64,000 nt of DNA from assembly GCF_028613635.1 (NCBI RefSeq), contig NZ_JAQRMY010000002.1, forward strand, positions 682,001 through 746,000. Reading direction: 5' to 3'. Every line of letters starts with the position of its first letter. Position 1 is the stretch's first letter. Made by a program: the position numbers and the translations under genes. The notes under the pieces are model-generated. The model was not told the DNA's origin. It worked only from the letters and a program-made list of their open reading frames with translations, and did no database searches. The stretch comes from Devosia sp. ZB163 (GTDB lineage Bacteria > Pseudomonadota > Alphaproteobacteria > Rhizobiales > Devosiaceae). This document shows, one piece after another, positions 37,908 to 47,449 of this stretch.

Positions 37908-38088
37908 TGATACTATCCACCTGCGAGGCGCGCGACCTTAGTGCCGCAATGTGCCAAATCGTGTCAGGGTTTCCGAAAATGTGGGATCGGCTGCTCATCT
38001 GGGGATCGGGCGCCGGAGTTGCAACTCTAACCACGTGACGGCTCCCCCTGTCACCATCAACACCGTCATGCCACGATCAACTGATCGA

Positions 38089-38120
38089 GAACATAAGTAG
38101 AACAATCCGGATTCGGTCAA
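38089..38120 (-). promoter_or_regulatory. uvrA promoter with LexA box
   Basis: On the minus strand TTGACC (38115-38120) and TTATGT (38091-38096) are spaced by 18 bases. The alphaproteobacterial LexA box GAAC-N7-GAAC lies at 38089-38103 and covers the -10 region, so LexA binding would block transcription of uvrA. Confidence 0.7.
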
Positions 38121-38234
38121 GTCCGTTCACGATGGGCAGCCGGCTCGGGATAAAAGCAGTTGGAACTGCCTGACCGGACAGCGGGTTCGAACCTCGTGCG
38201 TCGGGGCTGGGGCCCTGGCGTACGCCCTCGCTGC

Positions 38235-38271
38235 TTGACAATGGCGCGACAAAGTAGAACATAAAGCGAAC
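38235..38271 (+). promoter_or_regulatory. ssb promoter with LexA box
   Basis: TTGACA (38235-38240) and AACATA (38258-38263) are 17 bases apart. A second GAAC-N7-GAAC LexA box lies at 38257-38271 over the -10 region. The rest of the 485-base uvrA-ssb gap shows no gene. Confidence 0.72.
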
Positions 38272-38392
38272 GGTTTCGACGAAACTGTGGGCGACGCGCA
38301 ATGTCGCGCGCACCGCCGATACGATAGCGGTAGGATACGCGCCTCAGTTTTCAGCCCGGTGCGTATCCGGGAACGGATGAAAGGAATGTGCC

Positions 38393-38890
38393 ATGGCTGG
38401 CAGTGTGAACAAGGTTATCCTCGTCGGAAACCTGGGCAATGATCCCGAGGTGAGGAACCTGCCAAGTGGCGGCAAGGTCGTGAACCTGTCTGTCGCCACT
38501 TCGGACCAGTGGCGCGACAAGAACACCGGCGAGCGCAAGGAGCGCACCGAGTGGCACCGCGTGGTGATCTTCTCCGAGGGCCTCGTGCGCGTGGCCGAGC
38601 AGTACCTGCGCAAGGGCGCAAAGGTCTACATCGAGGGCTCGCTGCAGACGCGCAAGTGGCAGGACCAGTCGGGCCAGGACAAGTACTCGACCGAGATCGT
38701 GCTGCAGGGCTTCAACTCGACCCTGACCATGCTCGACGGGCGCGGCGAGGGTGAGGGCGCCGGCGGCGGCTTCTCCGGTCCGCGCGAAAACTCGTCCTTC
38801 GGTGGCGGCGGCGCCCGCCAGGAGTCGCGTCGCCCCAGTTCCGCGCCGGCCTTCGAGTCCGGCTCGATGGATGACGACATCCCGTTCTGA
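38393..38890 (+). CDS. ssb: Single-stranded DNA-binding protein
   Basis: The 165-residue protein has the OB fold ([51 protein letters not shown]), a Gly-rich flexible linker and the acidic tip DDDIPF that recruits repair and replication partners. It coats single-stranded DNA in replication and repair. An AAGGAATG site precedes the ATG, and a terminator follows 24 bases after the stop. Confidence 0.96.
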   Translation: MAGSVNKVILVGNLGNDPEVRNLPSGGKVVNLSVATSDQWRDKNTGERKERTEWHRVVIFSEGLVRVAEQYLRKGAKVYIEGSLQTRKWQDQSGQDKYSTEIVLQGFNSTLTMLDGRGEGEGAGGGFSGPRENSSFGGGGARQESRRPSSAPAFESGSMDDDIPF

Positions 38891-38914
38891 GGACGGGCAG
38901 CGATTGTAGAAGAG

Positions 38915-38940
38915 AAATGGGCCGCATGTCGGCCCATTTT
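38915..38940 (+). terminator. Rho-independent terminator after ssb
   Basis: The stem AATGGGCCG/CGGCCCATT with loop CATGT is followed by TT. It ends the ssb transcript. The position argues against any start for the next gene upstream of about 38940. Confidence 0.8.
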
Positions 38941-38973
38941 CGCGACTGGACGTGGTTCTGGAGGGGGACGAAC

Positions 38974-39465
38974 GTGCTGGCAGAAGAAGTTCAAGCGATC
39001 GATCGCCCGGAAAAGCACTTGGTCGGCTTCAGGATCCGGGCGACGCTCAACGAGATTCTGAAGTCGAAGGTTGTGCACCGGCTGCGCCAGGAACTTGCGT
39101 CGAGAGCGGGGGAAATTGCCGGCAAGACCGAGGACGGCATCTATCTCGTCCAGGTCTATGACGGGCCGGGCTGGACCCCGAATACCCCATTCACGCATGT
39201 CGTGGGCAAGGCGGTCGACCGCCTCGGCGCGGTGCCGACGGGCATGACCGCACACACCATCCCCGCCGGACATTTCTTGCGCTTCGAGCACAAGGGTCCC
39301 GAATCCCGGATCGGCGGCAGCTACGCCGCCATGAACGCCTGGATGAAGGACAACCAGCGCGAGCAGTGTGCGCCGTTCGACTTCGAATACTGGGGCGACA
39401 TAGCGAAGCTGGAAGCGCCGGACAGCACCATCGGCATCCATCTGCCCGTTCGCGCGAGCGCTTGA
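38974..39465 (+). CDS. GyrI-like/effector-binding domain protein
   Basis: The 163-residue protein resembles the effector-binding (AraC-E-bind/Cass2) fold, with VGFRIRATLNEI, YLVQVYDGPGWTPNTPFTHVVGKAV and the C-terminal IPAGHFLRFEHKG...MNAWMKDN...FDFEYWG. Such stand-alone domains bind small ligands or, in GyrI, inhibit gyrase. I chose the GTG at 38974, preceded by GGAGGGGG, because an upstream start would sit inside the ssb terminator. The ligand is unknown. Confidence 0.72.
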   Translation: MLAEEVQAIDRPEKHLVGFRIRATLNEILKSKVVHRLRQELASRAGEIAGKTEDGIYLVQVYDGPGWTPNTPFTHVVGKAVDRLGAVPTGMTAHTIPAGHFLRFEHKGPESRIGGSYAAMNAWMKDNQREQCAPFDFEYWGDIAKLEAPDSTIGIHLPVRASA

Positions 39466-39519
39466 CGTTCGTACTTGGTGCGTGAAGGGCGGCCGACACA
39501 CCACCCGAGTTCAGCCCCC

Positions 39520-41418
39520 TCAAAGTACTCCCACCAACCGGGCGCGGGTGCTGCTCGGGGCCGCGACGACCTGGTTGCGGCCCTGCGCCTTGGCGCTATA
39601 GAGCGCCAGGTCGGCAGCACTGATAAGCCAGGGCCCATCATGGCTGGCGTCGTCCCGCCTCGGATCGATGGTCGCCACGCCGATGCTGACGGTCGCCACC
39701 TTCCATGGGAGGTTCCGCTGATGCGGGATGGCAAGCGCCTGGACCTGGCGGCAGATGTCGTTGGCGATGTGCCGTGCACCGGCCGCGTCGCTTTCCGGCA
39801 GAAGTAGAGCAAGCTCCTCTCCGCCATAGCGGGCGGCGAGGTCGGTAGTGCGGCGCGCCGCGAGTGCCACTATCGATGCGATGGCCTTCAGGCAGGCGTC
39901 GCCGGCAAGGTGCCCATTGTCATCGTTGAAGCGCTTGAACCGGTCGGCATCGATCATCAGCAGCGACACCGGCGCGCCGCTGCGGCGAGCGCGGGCGAGC
40001 TCCGCCACGATCGCCGCGTCGAAGGCACGCCTGTTGGCGAGCCCGGTCAGGCCGTCGCGCATCGCCATTGCCTCCAGCTTCATCTCGAGGCGCTTGCGCT
40101 CGGTGATGTCGCGCGTCACCCCCACCACCGAAAAGCCCCCGCCGGTCTCGGCCGCGACTCGCAGCGATGTCTCGAGCCAGATCTCACGTCCGTCGCGGTG
40201 CAGGCGGCGGAACGCCACCGTTTCCTGCTCGGACGCCCCGCTTCGCAGCCGGTCGGCTGCTGCCACGACTGTCGGGCGGTCGTCGTCGTGGACCACGTCG
40301 AAGGCGTTGAGGCCGATGAGCTCGTCCGGGCGGTAGCCGGTGAGACGCTCGAGGGCAGGGGAGATGTAGGTACGCGTACCCTCCCGGTCGAACCGCTCGA
40401 CCAGGTCGCTGGCGCTCTCGGCAAGCAGGCGAAACTCGGATTCCTTTTGCTCGAGAACAGCCTCGCTGCGGTGACGACGCCGAATCTGGTCGGCAAGCCT
40501 CAGCCCGAGCAGAGCAATTGTGCCGGCCAGCGCCAGTGCGAGCAGCCCCCGGAGGATGGCTCCCTCCCACCAGGTGGCAAGGGCCTCGTCGCGCGAAAGG
40601 CCGACGACCGCTACGAGCGGGTAGCTGACGCTCTTGTCGTAGCCGCCGATCCTGTTCTCGCCGTCTATGGGTGAGGTGAACTGGTACGCGCCGGTGTTGG
40701 ACTTCGCGAGCTCCTGGGCAAAGAGCTCCCGACCGCTCATGTTCGAACCGATAAGCGTGGCCTGATAGGGCGAGCGACTGAGGAGGTGACCGGCCGTGTC
40801 GAACAGGTTGATGGCGCCGCGCCGTCCCACGTCGATGACGTCGTAGACTTGCGCGAAGTATCGGGAGTCGATGGTGGCGAGGACCACCCCGGCAAAGGTC
40901 CCGTCCGGATTGTTGAAGCGCCGGCTTACGGTGGTGACGAGTGCGCCGTCGCTGGTGCGGATCGGTGGGCCGTAGAATGTACCGAGGCTGCTCGACGCAC
41001 GGTGATTTTGGAAGAACTTGATGCTCCCGAAGTTGCCGCTGCTGGCCTCCGATGACGTGCTTGCGATCCGACGACCGTTGCGGTCGATGATGGTGATGGA
41101 ATGCAGTCGCGGGCTGCCCGCGATCATCCGCCGGATGAAGGAGTCGGCGCGAATGAGCTCATCCGGATCGTCGTCGATCGCTTGAGCCTCGAAGGCCACC
41201 ATCGAGACGGCTGTATCCGCCATCTCGTACGTATCCTCGGCATGTTGGCGAAGCGAGTGCGCAAGATTCTGCGCCTCGAGGCCAGCCCGGTTCAGGGCGG
41301 CACCATAAGCCGTCCATTCCCTCCATCCCTCGAATCCGAGGATGGCCAAGCAGATCACCGCGACGTAGAGCGCGGTCCTCAAACTCAGGGATGGAAGGGC
41401 CGGACGGGCCATAGACAT
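39520..41418 (-). CDS. Diguanylate cyclase with extracellular sensor and PAS domain
   Basis: The protein of about 632 residues has two membrane helices (about 10-30 and 280-305) flanking a periplasmic dCACHE-like sensor region, then a PAS domain (about 325-440) and a GGDEF domain. The active-site loop reads GGEEL (usual GGDEF/GGEEF), preceded five residues earlier by the inhibitory site RTTD. It should make cyclic di-GMP from GTP in response to an external signal. The start is ATG 41418 by preference; a TTG at 41433 is also possible. Confidence 0.87.
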   Translation of the reverse strand: MSMARPALPSLSLRTALYVAVICLAILGFEGWREWTAYGAALNRAGLEAQNLAHSLRQHAEDTYEMADTAVSMVAFEAQAIDDDPDELIRADSFIRRMIAGSPRLHSITIIDRNGRRIASTSSEASSGNFGSIKFFQNHRASSSLGTFYGPPIRTSDGALVTTVSRRFNNPDGTFAGVVLATIDSRYFAQVYDVIDVGRRGAINLFDTAGHLLSRSPYQATLIGSNMSGRELFAQELAKSNTGAYQFTSPIDGENRIGGYDKSVSYPLVAVVGLSRDEALATWWEGAILRGLLALALAGTIALLGLRLADQIRRRHRSEAVLEQKESEFRLLAESASDLVERFDREGTRTYISPALERLTGYRPDELIGLNAFDVVHDDDRPTVVAAADRLRSGASEQETVAFRRLHRDGREIWLETSLRVAAETGGGFSVVGVTRDITERKRLEMKLEAMAMRDGLTGLANRRAFDAAIVAELARARRSGAPVSLLMIDADRFKRFNDDNGHLAGDACLKAIASIVALAARRTTDLAARYGGEELALLLPESDAAGARHIANDICRQVQALAIPHQRNLPWKVATVSIGVATIDPRRDDASHDGPWLISAADLALYSAKAQGRNQVVAAPSSTRARLVGVL

Positions 41419-41508
41419 ACTTCGGGCTGGCAATAGCCTCTAGGTGTGGCATGGCTTCGTTAACGTCGAACGTAGCCGTCCGGTCGCATCATCCCATTGA
41501 AATTCACC

Positions 41509-41543
41509 AAAAAAAGAGGGCGGACGACTGTTGTCGTCCGCCC
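41509..41543 (-). terminator. Rho-independent terminator of the exporter/secreted protein operon
   Basis: On the minus strand the perfect 11-base-pair stem GGGCGGACGAC/GTCGTCCGCCC (loop AACA) is followed by CTTTTTTT. It lies about 30 bases after the stop of the small secreted protein gene. Confidence 0.9.
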
Positions 41544-41570
41544 GATCGGTAGGGCGATAAGTGGAAGCAG

Positions 41571-42104
41571 TTACTTCGAAAACGGCACCGAGGCCTTCAG
41601 CATTTCGCCGGTCGCATTGAAAACGACCTGGAACTCGACGTCGATACGCTTACCCTTGCCCTTGAGCGCAATGGCTGCCGTGATCGTGAGGTCGTTGCCT
41701 TCCTCGTCCTTGTTGCGCTCGCGCAGGTTGAACACGACACCGTCACCCTGCTTCTTGCCGATGGCAACACCGGTGAAGGTGACGTTCGAGGTCATCGCCG
41801 CTTCGTAGCGCTTGGCGGAGTCGTTGTAGAGCAGGGTGCCGTTGACCGACAGGCTCGTGCCGGCAAGCGAACAGCGACCGGAATAGTTGATCTTGTCCTG
41901 GTTACCCGGGTTGAGCGACAGCCGGCAGACAACGGATTCGCTCTCCGCGCCAATGAGTTGGCCACGCCCTTTCCAGTCGCCCACATAGGACTTCAGCAGG
42001 GCCACGTCGGCAGCAGCGGCATAGGCCGGTGCGGCAGCCATGGGGGTAGCGACAAGCAGACCGACGAGCGCGGCGACGCGCGTCAGGGGTCCGAAGAGCT
42101 TCAT
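41571..42104 (-). CDS. Secreted protein of unknown function (177 aa)
   Basis: The protein begins with a clear signal peptide (cleavage near Ala29/30 after APAYA). The mature part, about 148 residues, is mostly beta-strand (YVGDWKGRGQLIG, YSGRCSLAGTSLSVNGTLLYND, AAMTSNVTFTGVAIGKKQG) with two cysteines, suggesting a small barrel such as a lipid- or ligand-binding fold. I do not recognise a named family. Its ATG overlaps the stop of the RND/MMPL exporter gene by four bases, so the two are made together and probably act together in the envelope. Confidence 0.8.
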   Translation of the reverse strand: MKLFGPLTRVAALVGLLVATPMAAAPAYAAAADVALLKSYVGDWKGRGQLIGAESESVVCRLSLNPGNQDKINYSGRCSLAGTSLSVNGTLLYNDSAKRYEAAMTSNVTFTGVAIGKKQGDGVVFNLRERNKDEEGNDLTITAAIALKGKGKRIDVEFQVVFNATGEMLKASVPFSK

Positions 42105-44398
42105 TTCTTAACGCCTCCAAGCGGATGAAAGAATCGCCCCCCGGCGACCAGCAGTGCAGGTAGGATGAACACATCCCCGATCAATGCAAAGCCGAGAGTT
42201 ATCACAAAAAGCGTACCAAACAAGGCGACCTGCGGCAGCGCGGAGAACATGACGATGGCCATGCCCGAGCAAAGGATCAGTGTGGCCGCGATGATCGCCC
42301 CGCCAATACGCTGCATCGTGTGATGGATAGCATCCATGTGTGAACGCCCTTCTTCACGCCGCGAATGGAGATAGTGCGACAGGAAGTGCGTAGTATCGTC
42401 GACCGCTATACCAAATGCTATCGTGAGCGCCAGCACGGTGGTGAGCTGCAGGCCGGAGCCGCTGAAGTATAGCCAGGCCTCGGTGCCGAGGACCGGGAAG
42501 AGGTTGGGGATGGCGGCTGCGACGGCGACACGCAGCGAGCGGAAGGCCCAGCCGATGAGGAAAAGGTTGACGATCACCGACAGCGTCAGGTCGAGCTGCA
42601 GGCCGCGAACGATGCTGTCCGTGGCGTAGGTGGTCATCACCCGGAAGCCGCCAACTTCGGCGCCTGCAATCCCCGCGGCCTTGATATCCGCCTCGATCCC
42701 TTCCTTGAGCCGGATGAGCTCCTCGGAGGAAATGATTGTGGGCATGAAGCCGGTGACGAGGGCGCGGTTGCCGTCGTCGGTCACGAAGCGCCGCTTCAGA
42801 TCGCCCACAGCGTTGAAGATCTGTTCGCGGGTAAAGCCGGAGTCCGCGTAGTGCGTGAACGCGGCAGCCGAGATCACCTTGTTCTGGCCGAGGTACTTCT
42901 CGACGATCTGGTGGACCTGCTTGACCTTCTCGAAGTCCTGGTCGCCGACATCGGCGATGCCCTCGTCGAGCGGGACGTTGACATAGAGCGGCGCCACACC
43001 GCCCACGCCGGCGTCGATCTCCTCGGCCGCGGTCAGCGCGGTCGAGTCTTTGGCCATGAAGTCTTCGAATGAGAACCGCGGCTGGATCAGCGCGTAGGGG
43101 ATCAGCAGCAGACCGGTGAGGACGATCGCGACTGCAGCGAGCGGCCGACCGAGGCGGCTGGCGACGAACCAGGCGACCGGGATCGGGGCCGTGATGGCAT
43201 AGCTCGGCTTGGGCGCCTTGAAGCCGAGCCGGACGGCCAGCTTCAGCAGCAGCGGCAGGAACGTCATCAGGCAGATGAAGTTGGTCACCGAGGCGATCGA
43301 ACCCGCCCAGGAGAACTCCTGGATGCCCTGGCCGGCCGTCAGCGACAGCGACAGGAACGACACCAGCGTGGTCAGCATCGTCAGCCCGCTGGCCGGGCCG
43401 ACGACGCGGACGGTTTCATCCACCGCCTTGTACGGATCCATGCCTTCGCGCCAGTAGGCGAGCCAGTTGAAGATGAAGAACAGGCTCTCGGCGAACGCGA
43501 TCACCAGGACGATCGTCGTGACGATGATGGTGAGGAACGAGAACGAGCCGAACAGGGCAATGATGGTGCCCATGACCCAAACGACGGCGACGAAGGGCGT
43601 CGCGGCTACGAGGATGGCGCCCCAGAACGAGCGCAGCGACAGCAGGGCAATGAGGGCGCCGAGGGCAAAGCCGTAGACCGTGAAGGTGATCTGGTCGTCG
43701 ACCGCGGCGTTCAACATTTCGCTGGTCCAGATCGGCGGACCGGTCAATTCGACCTGCACGCTGTCGGACTTGTAGTCATCGACCAGCGAGCGCAGGTCGT
43801 TGATCATGGCGCGGGTGCCGCCACCCTTGGTCATTTCGGGGTTGGGGAACACGATGATGACCACGCCGGACAGGTCCGGGTTGATCAGGTTCTTCATCAT
43901 CGGGTCGTTGTTGTAGAGGTCGGTGAGCGCCTTGCTGACCTCTTCCGGCGACTGCAGCCCCTCGGGAACCGCGGGCAGGGTGGTACCGTCCGGCCCCGGC
44001 ACGCGCAGCGTGAAGGCCGACATGGTGCCGGTAATGTATTCGCTGTTCGAGAGGTCCAGCGCCATGGCGCGGATCGTCTCGATGGTCTCGGGATTGGTCA
44101 GGTCGGGCGAGTTGACGAGCAGGTAGATGTCGTTCTCGAACGTGCCGAATGTATCGGCCAGGTGCTGGTAGGCCGTGTACTCTTCGCCCGAGTGCGCGAA
44201 CACGCGCAGCATATCGCCATCGACACTCGCACGCGGAATCTGTGTCACGGTGAAGATGGTCATGGCGAGAACGAAGGTCGCCACAATCCTCGGCCACCTC
44301 AACGTCGCCTTGCCAATGTTTTCGAGCCCGAAGCCGATGGAGCGGTCATGCCCGAAGGACCAGTTCCAGATCCGGCCCAGCAGAGTATCCTTCGACAA
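42101..44398 (-). CDS. RND/MMPL family transporter
   Basis: The 765-residue protein has an N-terminal membrane helix, two large periplasmic loops and two five-to-six-helix bundles, the layout of the MMPL/RND group that includes the hopanoid exporter HpnN. Helix motifs include FALGALIALLSLRSFWGAILVAATPFVAVVWV and the charged FGIAVDDTTHFLSHYLHSRREEG, where Asp pairs are expected in proton relay. The cargo is likely a lipid or hydrophobic compound, by family inference. It is translationally coupled to the small secreted protein gene that follows. Confidence 0.86.
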   Translation of the reverse strand: MSKDTLLGRIWNWSFGHDRSIGFGLENIGKATLRWPRIVATFVLAMTIFTVTQIPRASVDGDMLRVFAHSGEEYTAYQHLADTFGTFENDIYLLVNSPDLTNPETIETIRAMALDLSNSEYITGTMSAFTLRVPGPDGTTLPAVPEGLQSPEEVSKALTDLYNNDPMMKNLINPDLSGVVIIVFPNPEMTKGGGTRAMINDLRSLVDDYKSDSVQVELTGPPIWTSEMLNAAVDDQITFTVYGFALGALIALLSLRSFWGAILVAATPFVAVVWVMGTIIALFGSFSFLTIIVTTIVLVIAFAESLFFIFNWLAYWREGMDPYKAVDETVRVVGPASGLTMLTTLVSFLSLSLTAGQGIQEFSWAGSIASVTNFICLMTFLPLLLKLAVRLGFKAPKPSYAITAPIPVAWFVASRLGRPLAAVAIVLTGLLLIPYALIQPRFSFEDFMAKDSTALTAAEEIDAGVGGVAPLYVNVPLDEGIADVGDQDFEKVKQVHQIVEKYLGQNKVISAAAFTHYADSGFTREQIFNAVGDLKRRFVTDDGNRALVTGFMPTIISSEELIRLKEGIEADIKAAGIAGAEVGGFRVMTTYATDSIVRGLQLDLTLSVIVNLFLIGWAFRSLRVAVAAAIPNLFPVLGTEAWLYFSGSGLQLTTVLALTIAFGIAVDDTTHFLSHYLHSRREEGRSHMDAIHHTMQRIGGAIIAATLILCSGMAIVMFSALPQVALFGTLFVITLGFALIGDVFILPALLVAGGRFFHPLGGVKK

Positions 44399-44677
44399 TA
44401 GAATCTTCCCTTGGTGACTAAGCCCCGCGTCAGGCGCGGATCATTAAGGGCTGCGCGTCACACCGTCCAGACGTTTAGGGGGCTCGGGCAGCGCCTTCCT
44501 GTGCAGCCCGCGAGTTTTGGGCCCAAAGTTGCCGCAAACCCACTGCATTGTGACCACAAGAAGCGCCTGGCAACTCCAATGCCGTGGACATCTCGTCCCG
44601 AAAACCCTCAGTCGTTGGTTTCCTCGACGGGAATCGCCTAAAGCTTCCGCAGTTTTTCTTAGCTCGAATACGGCTCC

Positions 44678-47449
44678 GTGGCAGACAACACCCAAGACGA
44701 GAGCGGCGCTCCGGCGCCGTCCGACATCGCCCCGATTTCGCTGACCGACGAAATGCGCAAGTCGTATCTCGATTACGCCATGAGCGTTATCGTGAGCCGA
44801 GCCTTGCCGGACGTCCGCGATGGGCTCAAGCCCGTGCATCGGCGCATCCTCTTTTCGATGCACGAACAGGGCTATGTCTGGAACCGGCCCTACCGCAAGT
44901 CGGCCCGCGTGGTCGGCGACGTGATCGGTAAGTACCACCCGCACTCGAACGATGCGGTGTACTTCTCGTTGGTCCGTATGGCGCAGGAATTCTCCCTGCG
45001 CGTGACGCTGATCGACGGCCAGGGCAACTTCGGCTCGGTCGACGGCGATATGCCGGCCGCCATGCGCTACACCGAAGTGCGCATGGAGAAGGTGACCGAC
45101 AGCCTTCTCGAGGACATCGACAAGGACACGATCGACTTCAAGGACAACTACGACGCGTCCGAACGAGAGCCGACGGTCCTTCCCGCGCGCTTCCCCAATC
45201 TGCTCGTCAACGGCGGCAGCGGTATCGCCGTGGGCATGGCCACCAACATCCCGACGCACAACCTGGGCGAAGTCATCGACGCGCTCCTGATGCTGATGGA
45301 CAATCCGGAAGCGCTGACCGAGGACCTCATGACGGTCCTGCCGGGCCCGGACTTCCCGACCGCCGGCATCATTCTCGGCCGCGCCGGCATCCGCCAGGCC
45401 TACGAGACCGGCCGCGGCGGCATCATGATCCGTGGTCGCGTCCACACCGAGGAAATGCGCAAGGAGCGCGAGGCGCTCATCATCACCGAGATCCCGTTCC
45501 AGGTGAACAAGGCGGTGATGATCGAGAAGATCGCCGAGCTGGTGCGCGACAAGCGCATCGAGGGCATCTCCGACATTCGCGACGAGTCGGACCGTAACGG
45601 CATGCGCGTCGTGATCGAGATGAAGCGCGACGCCGTGGCCGACGTTGTGCTGAACCAGCTCTACCGGTTCACCCCGCTCCAGGGCTCGTTCGGCTGCAAC
45701 TTCGTCGCGCTCAACGGCGGCAAGCCGGAGCTGATGAGCCTCAAGACGATGCTCGCGGCATTCATCGACTTCCGCGAGGTCGTGGTCACCCGGCGCACGC
45801 GCTTCCTGCTGAACAAGGCGCGGGATCGCGCCCATATCCTCGTCGGCCTGGCTGTTGCCGTGGCCAACGTGGACGAGGTCATCCGCCTCATCCGCACGTC
45901 GCCCGATCCGGCCACCGCCCGTGAGCGCCTGATGGAGCGGGATTGGCCCGCCCGCGACGTGGCGCCTCTGATTGCGCTGATCGACGATCCGCGTCACCGC
46001 ATGAACGAGGACGGCACCTTCAAGCTCTCCGACGAGCAGGCCCGCGCCATCCTTGCACTGACCCTGAGCCGTCTCACGGCGCTGGGCGTCACGGAAATCG
46101 GTGAAGAGCTGAACGGTCTCGGCGCGGACATCTCCGAGTACCTGGACATCCTGCGTTCGCGTGAGCGCGTGATGCAGATCGTCCGGGACGAACTGACCGA
46201 GATCAAGGACCAGTTCAACACCCCCCGCATCACCACGATCGACGATGCGGCCGGCGACTTCGAGGACGAGGACCTCATCGCCCGCGAGGACATGGTGGTC
46301 ACCGTCACCCACGGCGGCTACATCAAGCGCGTGCCGCTCTCGGCCTACCGGGCCCAGCGCCGCGGCGGCAAGGGCCGCTCGGGCATGGCGACCCGTGACG
46401 AGGACTTCGTCTCGCGCCTGTTCGTCGCCAACACGCACACGCCCGTGCTGTTCTTCTCGTCGGCCGGCCAGGTCTACAAGATGAAGGTCTGGCGCCTGCC
46501 CATCGGCGAACCCCAGGCAAGGGGCAGGGCGCTCATCAACATGCTGCCGCTCGATGAGAATGAGCGCATCACCTCGATCATGCCGCTGCCCGAGGACGAG
46601 AGCAGTTGGAACCAGCTCGACATCATGTTCGCCACCCGCTCGGGCGGCGTGCGCCGGAACTCGCTGGCCGATTTCGTCGAGATCAACAAGAACGGCAAGA
46701 TCGCCATGAAGCTCGACGAGGGTGACGAGATCATTGGCGTCGAGACGGCGACCGCTGCGAATGACGTGTTGCTGGCCACCTCGGGCGGCCGTGCCATCCG
46801 CTTCGAAGTGGGCGACGTCCGCGTGTTCAAGGGCCGGGATTCGACTGGCGTGCGTGGCATCAGCATGGCCGATGGCGAGCGCGTCATCTCCATGTCGATC
46901 CTTCGGCATTTCGAGGCGACCCCGGCAGAGCGCAACACTTTCCTCAAGCAGTACGGCGCGTTCCGCCGGGCGCAGACCGGCGACGGCATCGAGCCCGAGG
47001 TACCCGCGGTGGGCGAGGATGCCGAGGAGGAAGGCGGCGAGGTCGCACTGTCGGTCGAGCGCTACGCCGAGATGGACGCCAACCAGCAGTTTGTGCTGAC
47101 GGTCACCGAACTGGGTTACGGCAAGATCTCGTCGTCCTACGACTTCCGTACGTCGAACCGCGGCGGCAAGGGCATCCAGGCCACCGACCTCGACAAGCTG
47201 GACGAAATCGGGGCGCTGGTTGCCGCCTTCCCGGTGGAGGAAAGCGACCAGTTGATGATGGTGTCCAACGGCGGGCAGCTGATCCGGCTGCCGGTCGAGG
47301 GCATCCGCTTTACCAAGCGGGCCAGCAAGGGCGTGCGCGTCTTCAAGACCGCGTCCGAAGAGAAGGTGGTCTCGGTCGAGCGCATAAGCGAACCCGACAG
47401 CGACGACGATGCCGAGGGCGGCGAGCCCGCCGATGACGGCGCCGAGTGA
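44678..47449 (+). CDS. gyrA: DNA gyrase subunit A with unusual quinolone-determining region
   Basis: The 923-residue protein starts at a GTG (VADNTQ) and has the winged-helix/tower breakage-reunion domain with catalytic tyrosine Tyr131 (MRYTE), and a C-terminal beta-pinwheel carrying the GyrA box QRRGGKG near residue 560. With GyrB it introduces negative supercoils. The segment usually HPHGDSAVYDT (E. coli 78-88) reads [11 protein letters not shown] here: positions 81, 82, 83 and 87 are Ser, Asn, Asp and Phe. Positions 83 and 87 normally hold the water-metal bridge that binds quinolones, so low drug affinity is expected. Confidence 0.95.
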   Translation: MADNTQDESGAPAPSDIAPISLTDEMRKSYLDYAMSVIVSRALPDVRDGLKPVHRRILFSMHEQGYVWNRPYRKSARVVGDVIGKYHPHSNDAVYFSLVRMAQEFSLRVTLIDGQGNFGSVDGDMPAAMRYTEVRMEKVTDSLLEDIDKDTIDFKDNYDASEREPTVLPARFPNLLVNGGSGIAVGMATNIPTHNLGEVIDALLMLMDNPEALTEDLMTVLPGPDFPTAGIILGRAGIRQAYETGRGGIMIRGRVHTEEMRKEREALIITEIPFQVNKAVMIEKIAELVRDKRIEGISDIRDESDRNGMRVVIEMKRDAVADVVLNQLYRFTPLQGSFGCNFVALNGGKPELMSLKTMLAAFIDFREVVVTRRTRFLLNKARDRAHILVGLAVAVANVDEVIRLIRTSPDPATARERLMERDWPARDVAPLIALIDDPRHRMNEDGTFKLSDEQARAILALTLSRLTALGVTEIGEELNGLGADISEYLDILRSRERVMQIVRDELTEIKDQFNTPRITTIDDAAGDFEDEDLIAREDMVVTVTHGGYIKRVPLSAYRAQRRGGKGRSGMATRDEDFVSRLFVANTHTPVLFFSSAGQVYKMKVWRLPIGEPQARGRALINMLPLDENERITSIMPLPEDESSWNQLDIMFATRSGGVRRNSLADFVEINKNGKIAMKLDEGDEIIGVETATAANDVLLATSGGRAIRFEVGDVRVFKGRDSTGVRGISMADGERVISMSILRHFEATPAERNTFLKQYGAFRRAQTGDGIEPEVPAVGEDAEEEGGEVALSVERYAEMDANQQFVLTVTELGYGKISSSYDFRTSNRGGKGIQATDLDKLDEIGALVAAFPVEESDQLMMVSNGGQLIRLPVEGIRFTKRASKGVRVFKTASEEKVVSVERISEPDSDDDAEGGEPADDGAE

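Noticed and set aside
38160-38225. GGGTTCGAACC resembling a tRNA T-arm upstream of ssb
   Set aside because: The flanking bases do not form acceptor, D or anticodon stems and the T stem itself does not pair fully, so no cloverleaf is present.
38917-38973. Upstream start for the GyrI-like gene at 38917
   Set aside because: It would begin inside the ssb terminator hairpin. The GTG at 38974 has a strong GGAGGGGG site and gives the normal domain start.
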